DNA of 8,293 nucleotides from Planctomycetota bacterium (GCA_023135255.1 JAGLTN010000607.1:1-8293), one strand, 5' to 3'. Shown: positions 1 through 6,515, numbered from the stretch's first letter. Notes: generated by a model not told the origin, from the sequence alone. Translations and numbers: made by a program.

Positions 1-503
1 GCTTTGGCCTCAGCTTCTGCTTTGGCCTTTGCCTCTTCTTCTGCTTTTTTTGCAGCCTCTTCGGCGGCCTTGGCTTTAGCTTCGGCTTCGGCCTTTGCGG
101 CTTCGACAGCCTTGACTTTAGCTTCGGCTTCGGCCTTTGCGGCTTCGACAACCTTTTCGGCGGCTATTTTTTCAGCCTTGTTGAAGAATTTCCCTTTTGC
201 CCTTGCCTGGGCCCTGGCTTTTGCCATGCGAGCGGCTTTATCTTCGGCAAACTTTGTCTTAATTCCCAGACGAAGAAGAATTTGTGAAACGGTATCTGAA
301 GGTACTGCCCCGTTGTCGAGCCAGTACTTAACTCTTTCGGTTTTTAGCACAATCTGTTTGGCCTTGTCTTTTTCAAGCGGGTCGTAATGGCCGAGCTTTT
401 CGAGTATCCGGCCGTCCCGGGGATTTCGCGATTCGATTGCGTTGATTCTGAAGAAGGGGCGATGCCGCCTTCCTATCCTTGTCATTCTGATTTTTACTGC
501 CAT
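1..503 (-). CDS. rpsP: 30S ribosomal protein S16 with Ala/Lys/Glu-rich C-terminal extension (3' end beyond window)
   Basis: Ribosomal protein S16 is part of the 30S subunit body and binds 16S rRNA during assembly. The protein begins MAVKIRMTRIGRRHRPFFRI, followed by a GRILEKLGHYDP segment and WLDNGAVPSDTV; these are hallmark S16 motifs within residues 1-85. The start is the ATG at 501-503, with an AGGAAAGG ribosome binding site 7 bases upstream. The usual S16 is about 80-90 residues, but here 167 codons are visible and the frame is still open at the window edge. From about residue 95 the chain is an extension of Ala, Lys and Glu, probably helical, containing two consecutive 14-residue units (119-132 and 133-146). 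Long low-complexity tails on S16 are known in some bacterial groups; their role is unclear and RNA binding is only a guess. rimM and trmD often follow rpsP but would lie outside the window. The identity is very secure. Confidence 0.96.
   Translation of the reverse strand, partial: MAVKIRMTRIGRRHRPFFRINAIESRNPRDGRILEKLGHYDPLEKDKAKQIVLKTERVKYWLDNGAVPSDTVSQILLRLGIKTKFAEDKAARMAKARAQARAKGKFFNKAEKIAAEKVVEAAKAEAEAKVKAVEAAKAEAEAKAKAAEEAAKKAEEEAKAKAEAEAK
74..150 (-). repeat. 42-bp tandem repeat inside the rpsP extension
   Basis: Two copies of a 35-base identical segment (74-108 and 116-150) are spaced exactly 42 bases apart, so the coding frame is kept. They encode consecutive 14-residue units VEAAKAEAEAKVKA and VEAAKAEAEAKAKA. 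Near-identity at the DNA level, not only the protein level, points to recent in-frame duplication by slippage or unequal recombination. Flanking sequence towards position 1 is similar but degenerate, so older units may exist beyond the edge. Confidence 0.9.
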
Positions 504-510
504 TTTAAAA

Positions 511-518
511 CCTTTCCT
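511..518 (-). promoter_or_regulatory. Ribosome binding site of rpsP
   Basis: The minus strand reads AGGAAAGG, separated from the rpsP ATG by the 7 bases TTTTAAA. It fixes the start at 503. Confidence 0.8.
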
Positions 519-600
519 ACTTACTATATATGATAAATTTTCGCCTCATCGCACAACGCAAAAAGGCAAAACACGTTTAATAAAACTGTCAAAGCCCGGT

Positions 601-609
601 ATTATAGCA
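601..609 (-). promoter_or_regulatory. Extended -10 promoter for rpsP
   Basis: The minus strand reads TGCTATAAT, a full extended -10 element (TG-N-TATAAT). It lies directly downstream of the GH20 stop codon. A modest -35 (TGTACA) sits 16 bases upstream, inside the end of the GH20 gene, and the spacer is a long A-tract that could act as an UP-like or bent element. Transcription would start near 594 and leave a leader of about 90 bases before rpsP. A TTGACA-like hexamer at 587-592 has no matching -10 and is not favoured. The call is by consensus only. Confidence 0.55.
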
Positions 610-612
610 TTT

Positions 613-3366
613 TTATTTTTTTTGTACACTACGAAATAGTACCGAAGCCGGAATTTCTTGTCTTTTTATCCCCGGACCAGTGTAATAAAGCCTTATATGC
701 TCTAACCCACCCGCTTCTGCATAATCTACTTTTATGGGATACTTGCCCTTTTCAAAGTACATATTACCAACCTTGATCTCTAAAGGCCAGCCACATCTGT
801 AAGCCATTAACTCGTTGCCTATAAAGAACTTACTTCCATCATCGCTGTCCAGCTCAAATGTATACAACCCCGCTTTTTGAATATCCAGATACCCCTGGAA
901 TACAACACCAAAATCATTTTCCTTTTGCTGCATACCGAGCTTAAATTTTTCAACGATTCCGGTTTTTACAGGCTTTTGCCCCTTGTAATCCGGCAGCGAC
1001 CACATTTTCTCAACTTCGTAATAGCTGTATTTCAAACCCGGTTCGAGCTTGCCGGTATCTTCTGCCGTCCTTGGAACGAGTTTTCGTATTTTGAGTTGAG
1101 ATTTTGAAAGCTTTTCCCCTTTTTCATCGAAAAGGGCAGCTTTTACTACTGCCGATTCCGTAAGCTCAAATGGTTCTTTATATACATTAGATTCCAAAAC
1201 AGGCTCGCTCGAGTCGGTAGTGTAGCGAATCCGCCCAACCCGTGAAGCCGTTTTAATATCCACTACCGTAGATTTAACGAAAAATTTATCGCCGGCAGTT
1301 ACCCAGATAGCGGTCTTTTTGGATTCAAGTCTCTTTATCAGCCTGTCATATTTCTTGAGATTTTTTTTCAGCCACCAGGGTCTGTTTTCAAGAGCCCAAA
1401 GCCTGGTGTATTCATCCCTGAGATATTTAACTTCCGCAACCAGCATATTAATTTTGTTTTCAAAAGCTGGACTGCTCCGGTGAACCTTACCGGCAACCTC
1501 CTTATCCATTGCCGCACTCGCTTGCTGACTAAGACCCAGGAATCTTATTCTGCGTGTTGCAAATATTATAAAGTCAAAACTATCCGCATTGAACCTCGCT
1601 GACTTTTTAGCTTTTTGCAGTTTTTCGATAATCTCGTCACAAGCATCTATCAGCGCCAATGCTTTTTTCTCTTTAGTCGGATCAGGTCTATACTCGCCAA
1701 CCTGTGGAACATCCATAGTATCAACCCAGAAAAGCTTACCATCGAATGGATGCCTGTACTGACAATGCTCATGGCTGCGAAGCTGGTTAAGTGCCCAGTA
1801 CAAATCCGCCATACCATTGCCTGGCAATCCATAAAAAACCTCATCAAAGTCTTTGTTAAACTGCGAAATTCTCTGCCGTCTCAATCTATTGTCATTTTGG
1901 TCTTTAGCTGCGATTTTTACAGGATTCCAACTCACATCAGCACCCCACACTAATGGAAACCAATTATAGCTAAAGAAATTTTCACCATCATCATCCCACG
2001 TCGTATTCATCACACCAAGCGTATCATACTTCACACCATCGCGGACAAAATTTGAAATATTCTCAAATGCGATTGTCATGTCAGGCCAAAGCCTGTTCCA
2101 GCAACTAACTCCCGGACAAACAACAAAATCAAGTTCAAGTTTTTGGAAAGGCTCAATATAAGAATCGAAAGATTCATGTGCCCCATATCCCCATGTAAGA
2201 ACTATCATATCCTCAGGCAGCTTGGGAACGATTTCCGGATGCTCTTTCGCGATGTCACCCCACATCATCACTTTCTTATCGTATTTTTTCAGTATCTCAT
2301 ATAAGCGATTTATATGACGGGCATAAATTTCCGCTAAACCAAATTCCTCTACCAAAGGCTTGCTGGGCCCGGCTCCAAGACCAAAAGTCTCATCACAGTT
2401 AATATTAAAATACTCACTTTCGTAAGCCGGCGCAACCTCGCTGTAAACGTCTTCAAAGAACTTATAAGTCTCCTCCTTAGCAGGTGTAAATATCCCAGGC
2501 GTCTCCCGCAAATAGTTGTATTCGGGATGTGCTAAAATTTTATCGCCATGACCAAAAGACTGAAAATTGCCTATAACTTCAATATGATATTTTTTTGCAT
2601 AAGCAACGATCTCTTTTATCTGCTCAGCAGTAATGCCATCATCAGGTGCCAGTATCGGATGACTTTTCAACTTAAACACATGCTCAGTATAAAGCGTAAA
2701 CCAGTTCAATTTAAATTCTGCCATCAGACGGATCTGTTTTTTGAAATAATCCATCGTAGGAATAGGGCCTCTGCTGATATCATCCTGCCAGCCTCGGTAC
2801 TTCAACCGGGGCCAATCAATGATCCGACAGCATGTCAGCATCGCAGGGGCAGTGACATTTGAGCCTAAAGAACGGATTATCTGCTTTAAGCTCTGCACGC
2901 CATAAAAAACGCCGGCACTGTCATAGCCTGCAATAATTATCTGTTTCGGAGCGATATTTAATATGTACCCTTCATCGCTAAATTTCGCAGGGATATCGAT
3001 TTTATATTTTTTAACAGCCGCATCAATACTGCCGTCGCGCCCCAACACACCAATAACAATGTCTGCCTTTTTTAATACCCCCCACTTAGAAATACTAATC
3101 TCATAGCCCAGGTCTTTTTTGATCTCATCGATTAGCTGCCGGGCTGCAAAGATGTCATCCTTATTTTTGCTGTCGCCGAGCTTAATCACGGTTTTACTGC
3201 TCATATTAAACACACCAACCATAGACTTAAAGCTCTGCGGCAATGGGATGATCTTAAAATCGGTTCCGGTATTTACGGTTTCGCCGGCAACTTCAGCCCA
3301 AATACAAAAACCAGACAGCAACGTTACCAACATTAATAACGATAAACCTAAAGTACGTTTTGACAT
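613..3366 (-). CDS. Secreted glycoside hydrolase family 20 (beta-N-acetylhexosaminidase-like) with chitobiase-type C-terminal and PA14 domains
   Basis: GH20 enzymes release terminal N-acetylhexosamine residues by substrate-assisted catalysis. This one would act outside the cytoplasm: residues 1-28 form a signal peptide (SKR, then a Leu-rich core, cleavage near EVAG). An N-terminal GH20b-type alpha/beta domain spans about 36-175 (IIPLPQSF; GVFYGVQSLKQII). The catalytic barrel runs from about 185 to 490, with RGWQDDISRG (191-200), the SFGHG motif (270-274), the catalytic Asp-Glu pair D325-E326 in NINCDETFGLG, and substrate-pocket tryptophan candidates in MMWGD, TWGYG and TTWDDDGE. A helical region follows (570-680), then a chitobiase C-terminal-like beta domain (about 690-760, RYTTDSSEPV) and a PA14 domain (about 777-912, YTFELDSDDGSKFFI). 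The DETFGLG form suggests a less-studied GH20 subgroup, so the substrate is uncertain. The ATG at 3366 has AAAAGG 7 bases upstream. The gene starts 50 bases after the 105-aa gene with no clear terminator between them, so co-transcription with ffh is possible. Family is secure, specificity is not. Confidence 0.92.
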   Translation of the reverse strand: MSKRTLGLSLLMLVTLLSGFCIWAEVAGETVNTGTDFKIIPLPQSFKSMVGVFNMSSKTVIKLGDSKNKDDIFAARQLIDEIKKDLGYEISISKWGVLKKADIVIGVLGRDGSIDAAVKKYKIDIPAKFSDEGYILNIAPKQIIIAGYDSAGVFYGVQSLKQIIRSLGSNVTAPAMLTCCRIIDWPRLKYRGWQDDISRGPIPTMDYFKKQIRLMAEFKLNWFTLYTEHVFKLKSHPILAPDDGITAEQIKEIVAYAKKYHIEVIGNFQSFGHGDKILAHPEYNYLRETPGIFTPAKEETYKFFEDVYSEVAPAYESEYFNINCDETFGLGAGPSKPLVEEFGLAEIYARHINRLYEILKKYDKKVMMWGDIAKEHPEIVPKLPEDMIVLTWGYGAHESFDSYIEPFQKLELDFVVCPGVSCWNRLWPDMTIAFENISNFVRDGVKYDTLGVMNTTWDDDGENFFSYNWFPLVWGADVSWNPVKIAAKDQNDNRLRRQRISQFNKDFDEVFYGLPGNGMADLYWALNQLRSHEHCQYRHPFDGKLFWVDTMDVPQVGEYRPDPTKEKKALALIDACDEIIEKLQKAKKSARFNADSFDFIIFATRRIRFLGLSQQASAAMDKEVAGKVHRSSPAFENKINMLVAEVKYLRDEYTRLWALENRPWWLKKNLKKYDRLIKRLESKKTAIWVTAGDKFFVKSTVVDIKTASRVGRIRYTTDSSEPVLESNVYKEPFELTESAVVKAALFDEKGEKLSKSQLKIRKLVPRTAEDTGKLEPGLKYSYYEVEKMWSLPDYKGQKPVKTGIVEKFKLGMQQKENDFGVVFQGYLDIQKAGLYTFELDSDDGSKFFIGNELMAYRCGWPLEIKVGNMYFEKGKYPIKVDYAEAGGLEHIRLYYTGPGIKRQEIPASVLFRSVQKK

Positions 3367-3416
3367 TCCCTAGCCTTTTATCCAATTAGTAATATTAAAA
3401 TTTAAGAGCCGAATTA

Positions 3417-3734
3417 TTATTGATGACCGACTCTGCAGCGAAGTGCATAACCATTAAAAAAAATCGCGAGATTCGCGGGATCGACATGTGCATCTTCAGC
3501 TATTTTAGCAACTTGTTCGTCGGCCAGCTCCGCAGCATTTTTCTTTTCATCTTCAGTCATAATAGCAACCGCGGTTTTAAGCTGATCAAATTCTTCTTTG
3601 CTCGGCGAAACCAGCATCGCCAACTCACTGTCACCCTGGTTATCACAAAACTGACTGCGAACCATTCGTCCATAATCACTATTGACAAATTTGCCAACCT
3701 TTTTCAGATACTGATCGATAGTTAAATGTTTCAT
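3417..3734 (-). CDS. Uncharacterised 105-aa protein translationally coupled to ffh
   Basis: I do not recognise a named family. The protein is soluble, acidic in its middle (residues 45-80, rich in Glu, Asp and Ala) and probably mostly helical. It ends in VDPANLAIFFNGYALRCRV, which looks like the conserved functional patch. No signal peptide or membrane segment is seen. The ATG overlaps the ffh TGA as ATGA (3731-3734), and a GAGG site at 3740-3743 lies 5 bases before the start, inside the end of ffh. Such overlap means the two are translated from one message and probably reinitiated. This suggests, but does not prove, a role linked to the signal recognition particle or membrane targeting. It is unlike YlxM, the helix-turn-helix protein encoded beside ffh in Firmicutes. 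That the gene is real is supported by the coupling and ribosome binding site; its function is unknown. Confidence 0.85.
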   Translation of the reverse strand: MKHLTIDQYLKKVGKFVNSDYGRMVRSQFCDNQGDSELAMLVSPSKEEFDQLKTAVAIMTEDEKKNAAELADEQVAKIAEDAHVDPANLAIFFNGYALRCRVGHQ

Positions 3735-5152
3735 CTTTTCCTCTTTTTTCTTCTTAAAGGCTTCTTACGCTTTGAACGCTGCTTTATTTTCCTGCCCGCA
3801 TTCATCATCGCACCGAGGTCACCCATATTCATACCGCCGCTAAACAGACCTTTAAGCATTCCCATTTTGCCGCCGCTAAGTGTCTTAAGCATATCTCTGC
3901 TGCGCTTAAATGTTTTAACCAGACTCGAAACATCTTCGGGCCTCTTACCGGCACCGGCTGCGATCCTCCTTCTGCGCGAAATATCTAGAATATCCGGGTT
4001 CTTACGTTCGGCAATCGTCATCGAATAGACTATCGCTTCAATCTGACCAATTGATTTATCGTCAAAATCAAGATCGCCAAGCTGGCTGTCCATACCGGGA
4101 AGCATCTTCAACATATCTTTCATGCCGCCCATTTTTTTAACTGCCTGCATCTGCTTTAGAAAATCGTCAAAACCAAAGCTGCCCTTGGCCATCTTCTTCT
4201 GCATCTTCTCAGCTTGTTCAGCGTCAAAATGTTCCTGTGCTTTTTCAACCAGACTGACAACATCGCCCATGCCTAAAATTCGACTTGCCATTCTGTCCGG
4301 ATGAAACTCTTCAAGCTTATCAAGCTTTTCACCGACGCCGACAAATTTAATAGGCTTGCCCGTAACAGCTTTAACACTCAAAGCCGCACCACCTCTGGCG
4401 TCACCATCGAGTTTTGTAAGTATAACGCCGTCAAGCTCAAGCGTTTCGTTAAACTCTTTCGCAGAGGTAACAGCATCCTGACCGATCATCGCATCGCAAA
4501 CCAGGTATATCTGATGAGGGCTTACCGCTTTGGCAACATTTGAAATCTCCGCCATCATTTCCTGATCGATATGAAGCCTGCCTGCGGTATCCAGCAAAAC
4601 TACATCATGGCCGTTCTTCCTGGCAAACTTAACACCATTTTTCGCAACCTTAACCGCATCCTTGCTGTCTTCGCTATAGACATCGATATCAAGCTGCTGA
4701 CCAAGGATCACCAACTGATCGATAGCTGCGGGCCTTTGCAGGTCATCAGCGACCAGCAGTGGTTTTTTCCCCTTGGAGACAAGATATTTACCAAGCTTGG
4801 CGGTCGTGGTTGTTTTACCGCAACCCTGCAAACCAGCCAGCAGAACGATCGTAGGCCCGGGAGAAACAAAGTACATATTACTGTCTACCGGCCCCATAAG
4901 CTCGGTTAGTTTGTCATTTACTACCTTTACAAATACCTGACTGGGGTGAAGGCTTTTAAGCACTTCAGCGCCGATAGCAGCTTCTCTGACATCTTTGCAG
5001 AACTGCTTTACCACATTATAATTGACGTCTGCCTCTAAAAGAGCTTTCCGAACCTCACGCATCGCGTCAGATACATTAGCTTCGGTAATACGCCCTCTGC
5101 CTGAAAGCGACTTGAAGACCGAATTAAATTTTCCTGTCAGTGAATCAAACAC
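3731..5152 (-). CDS. ffh: Signal recognition particle protein Ffh (SRP54 GTPase)
   Basis: Ffh binds SRP RNA and hydrophobic signal sequences on nascent chains, and with FtsY delivers ribosomes to the membrane translocon. The 473-residue chain has the N domain (1-90, opening MFDSLTGKFN, with LLEADVN), the G domain with P-loop GLQGCGKTT (107-115), DDLQRPAA (137-144), DTAGR (188-192) and TKLDGDARGG (246-255), then GVGEKLDKLEEFHPDRMA. The Met-rich M domain follows (about 310-435), with SRRRRIAAGAG (392-402), the RNA-binding segment. Length is slightly above the usual 430-460 because of a strongly basic tail (about 455-473). The P-loop carries Cys111 where Ala or Ser is more usual. The start is GTG at 5150-5152, chosen because MFDSLTG matches Ffh N-termini and no other in-frame start lies nearby; the AAAGGAAA site upstream (5163-5170) is spaced rather far. 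The 105-aa gene overlaps its end. Confidence 0.98.
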   Translation of the reverse strand: MFDSLTGKFNSVFKSLSGRGRITEANVSDAMREVRKALLEADVNYNVVKQFCKDVREAAIGAEVLKSLHPSQVFVKVVNDKLTELMGPVDSNMYFVSPGPTIVLLAGLQGCGKTTTTAKLGKYLVSKGKKPLLVADDLQRPAAIDQLVILGQQLDIDVYSEDSKDAVKVAKNGVKFARKNGHDVVLLDTAGRLHIDQEMMAEISNVAKAVSPHQIYLVCDAMIGQDAVTSAKEFNETLELDGVILTKLDGDARGGAALSVKAVTGKPIKFVGVGEKLDKLEEFHPDRMASRILGMGDVVSLVEKAQEHFDAEQAEKMQKKMAKGSFGFDDFLKQMQAVKKMGGMKDMLKMLPGMDSQLGDLDFDDKSIGQIEAIVYSMTIAERKNPDILDISRRRRIAAGAGKRPEDVSSLVKTFKRSRDMLKTLSGGKMGMLKGLFSGGMNMGDLGAMMNAGRKIKQRSKRKKPLRRKKRKR

Positions 5153-5162
5153 AGCCGGATGT

Positions 5163-5170
5163 TTTCCTTT
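5163..5170 (-). promoter_or_regulatory. Ribosome binding site of ffh, long spacing
   Basis: The minus strand reads AAAGGAAA, with about 10-13 bases before the GTG start of ffh. The spacing is longer than ideal and the start codon is GTG, so initiation may be modest. No better site is present. Confidence 0.5.
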
Positions 5171-5194
5171 CGTATTCCGAGATTTCTCTTATTC

Positions 5195-5223
5195 AAAAAC
5201 CCTTCTAACCTGAAGAATAAGGG
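5195..5223 (-). terminator. Rho-independent terminator or leader attenuator upstream of ffh
   Basis: On the minus strand CCCTT (5223-5219) can pair with AAGGG (5204-5200), and an alternative pairing uses TTCT with AGAA inside the loop plus CCC/GGG. The hairpin is followed at once by TTTTT (5199-5195). It lies between the membrane protein gene and ffh, about 40 bases before the ffh start. It could end the membrane-protein transcript, or act in the ffh leader. The stem is short, so strength is uncertain. Confidence 0.5.
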
Positions 5224-5250
5224 ATTTTAAGATAATAACAGCTTTCCTGC

Positions 5251-5331
5251 AAGCTCAAAATAAAAGGTGAGATATGTTTGATAAGGATTCAGCTCTTGGC
5301 TGAAACTATTTTTAAATGTCTTTTTGAGCTT
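5251..5331. repeat. Perfect 10-bp inverted repeat enclosing a hairpin, 3' of the membrane protein gene
   Basis: AAGCTCAAAA (5251-5260) and TTTTGAGCTT (5322-5331) are exact reverse complements 61 bases apart. Between them lies a second hairpin, TTCAGC (5288-5293) and GCTGAA (5299-5304), with a 5-base loop and a TATTTTT tract on the plus-strand side. In RNA the parts can fold as a closed multi-stem structure right after the stop codon of the membrane protein gene. It may stabilise the 3' end or contribute to termination. It has no SRP RNA signature such as the GGAAGCAGC tetraloop region. Confidence 0.5.
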
Positions 5332-6072
5332 CTATACCGTCCAGTCTTTCGAACCTTTAATAAATTTATTCTGGAAGAATACCCCCATAGCCGCTGGTAT
5401 CAATACCGCCACCGGTAAAAACCACTTCTCAGTAAGCACAAGGTCCTGCACCTGGCCAGTCGTTGCAGGGTACATATACATAAACGCGATAAAACCCATC
5501 ACAACAAGAGCGCTCCCGCCAAGGCAGGAAAACAACATTACCGCTATTCTAAAGACGATAAATGAGATCATCCCGCCTGCAACCACACCAACAAGCCCGC
5601 CCGCCCAGATAAATTCTTCCGGCAACTCAAACGCATACCAAAGTGCAGCTGTTATTATACCCCCCGCCACCGCTCCGAGTACGCAGACCGACCAGCGCAT
5701 CATCGGCACCGATACTATCGCCAATACCAGACCCAAAAGTACCCCCAGAACAGGGTTATTACCTGCCCCAAGAATAATATCCGACAGGAGCATCCCCGCC
5801 AAAAGCCCCAAAAGTGCGAAGCTGATAACCACAAGCACCTTGAAAACCCGCCAGCCATAAAGCAGGCAAACAGCACCAAATGCTATAAAAGTCAATGCTT
5901 CCAGAACATTTAACGCTGTTATCTGCCCCCATATCCAGTCTATGGGCATTATTTCAGCATTTGAACTCGTAGCCGTCGCAGCCGAAGCTGCTGCTTCAGG
6001 CTCAGCCGCCGGGCTACTCGACACCGGTATTTCACCTTCTGTCACAACAGCCAGGATTGCAGTCCAATCCAT
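5332..6072 (-). CDS. Seven-helix inner-membrane protein, unknown function (possibly DUF4203/TM198-like)
   Basis: The 246-residue protein has an N-terminal region rich in Ala, Ser and Pro (about 12-42) and then seven hydrophobic segments, roughly 55-73, 77-101, 107-124, 127-147, 153-172, 174-201 and 217-234. Glycine pairs recur inside the helices (GLLAG, GVLLGL, GAVAGG, GGLVGVVAGG, CLGGSA), giving a repeated glycine-rich helix pattern. This pattern and the YGWRVFKVL segment after the first helix resemble the DUF4203 (TM7S3/TM198-like) family, but that is memory-based and tentative. No catalytic or transport motif is visible. The ATG at 6072 has AAGGAG 6 bases upstream, an excellent ribosome binding site. 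It precedes ffh on the same strand, but a terminator-like hairpin separates them, so shared function is not implied. Confidence 0.85.
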   Translation of the reverse strand: MDWTAILAVVTEGEIPVSSSPAAEPEAAASAATATSSNAEIMPIDWIWGQITALNVLEALTFIAFGAVCLLYGWRVFKVLVVISFALLGLLAGMLLSDIILGAGNNPVLGVLLGLVLAIVSVPMMRWSVCVLGAVAGGIITAALWYAFELPEEFIWAGGLVGVVAGGMISFIVFRIAVMLFSCLGGSALVVMGFIAFMYMYPATTGQVQDLVLTEKWFLPVAVLIPAAMGVFFQNKFIKGSKDWTV

Positions 6073-6078
6073 TAATTT

Positions 6079-6084
6079 CTCCTT
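6079..6084 (-). promoter_or_regulatory. Strong ribosome binding site of the seven-helix protein
   Basis: The minus strand reads AAGGAG followed by AAATTA and ATG. This near-consensus site decides the start at 6072 over the internal Met42. Confidence 0.85.
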
Positions 6085-6147
6085 TTTTGCAAGGCCATTT
6101 CAATTAAGCAATATCAACGCGACAACCCAAATCGCCTATTTTAATAT

Positions 6148-6175
6148 TCTATACAATTTAATCATCGGCCGACAA
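6148..6175 (-). promoter_or_regulatory. Candidate sigma70-type promoter for the seven-helix protein gene
   Basis: The minus strand carries TTGTCG (6175-6170), a 16-base spacer and TATAGA (6153-6148). Four of six -35 and about five of six -10 positions match consensus. It would give a leader of about 70 bases. The region is AT-rich, so chance matches are likely and this is only a candidate. Confidence 0.35.
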
Positions 6176-6332
6176 TGCCTTTTTTCGTTAAAGACGATTA
6201 AAATATCTTATCTGATTTTGAATTATATACTGCTCGCGATTGAGTTTTCCCGTTTATTCGCGGGTAAACAATTATAAAATCAGGTTTTAGGGTTTTTATC
6301 GCGGGAATTTATTAGCCTTCAAGGGTATAAAC

Positions 6333-6367
6333 AAAAAAAGACCCCCCGCATACCACACAGAAAGCCT
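6333..6367 (-). terminator. Possible decayed terminator beyond the dockerin remnant
   Basis: On the minus strand GGCTTTC can pair with GGGGGTC largely through G-U wobbles, followed by a long T tract (TCTTTTTTTG). It looks like one good half of an intrinsic terminator with a diverged other half. It sits downstream of the remnant gene end at 6398, where a native terminator would be expected. Confidence 0.3.
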
Positions 6368-6397
6368 TTAAAGATTGTTTTGATAATATATTAACCG

Positions 6398-6457
6398 CTA
6401 CTCAAGCCAGTTTTCCGCCAATAGCGCCAGATCAAATGTATCTGGCAGAAATGAATT
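6398..6457 (-). pseudogene. Remnant 3' end of a dockerin-type protein gene
   Basis: The minus strand from 6457 to 6398 reads NSFLPDTFDLALLAENWLE and then TAG, with an in-frame TAA at 6460-6458 just upstream. The segment DTFDLALLAENWL is the second half of a planctomycete-style dockerin repeat; compare DFKDFALMAENWLKCN at the end of the gene at 7116-8141. The calcium-binding first half (DxNxD) and everything before it are missing, and no start codon or ribosome binding site precedes the fragment, so it cannot be a working gene. It is best read as the surviving tail of a secreted or surface protein whose body was deleted or displaced by the DNA now lying to its right. Chance resemblance over so specific a motif, ending with a stop at the expected place, is unlikely but possible because the segment is short. 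Confidence 0.65.
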
Positions 6458-6471
6458 TTAAATGTTAACCA

Positions 6472-6515
6472 GGGTATCTGATTGATTAATACGACAATCA
6501 GATACCCATTTTTTT
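6472..6515 (+). terminator. Strong rho-independent terminator, plus strand
   Basis: A perfect 13-base-pair stem, GGGTATCTGATTG (6472-6484) with CAATCAGATACCC (6495-6507), encloses a 10-base loop and is followed by A and seven T. Geometry fits an intrinsic terminator reading rightwards. No plus-strand gene lies to its left, so it may insulate the following plus-strand promoter from antisense or upstream transcription, or end an unrecognised small RNA. On the minus strand it lacks a T tract. Confidence 0.75.

Noticed and set aside
74..150. CRISPR-like direct repeats
   Set aside because: Only two tandem copies with a 7-base separation, in frame inside rpsP; no unique spacers.
4..387. Long Ala/Ser-rich plus-strand reading frame over rpsP
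   Set aside because: It is the antisense shadow of the Ala/Lys/Glu-rich S16 extension; no ribosome binding site and low-complexity content.
587..592. TTGACA as the -35 of rpsP
   Set aside because: A perfect hexamer, but 15-18 bases downstream only TTTGCC-like sequence occurs; the extended -10 at 601-609 is a better promoter.
5153..5331. SRP RNA gene next to ffh
   Set aside because: The region is structured, but the conserved SRP RNA core (GGAAGCAGC-type tetraloop segment) is absent on both strands.
5324..5860. 178-aa plus-strand reading frame opposite the seven-helix gene
   Set aside because: Composition is Thr/Ile/Pro-rich as expected for the antisense of membrane-protein codons, with no ribosome binding site; the minus-strand gene has a consensus site and clear helices.
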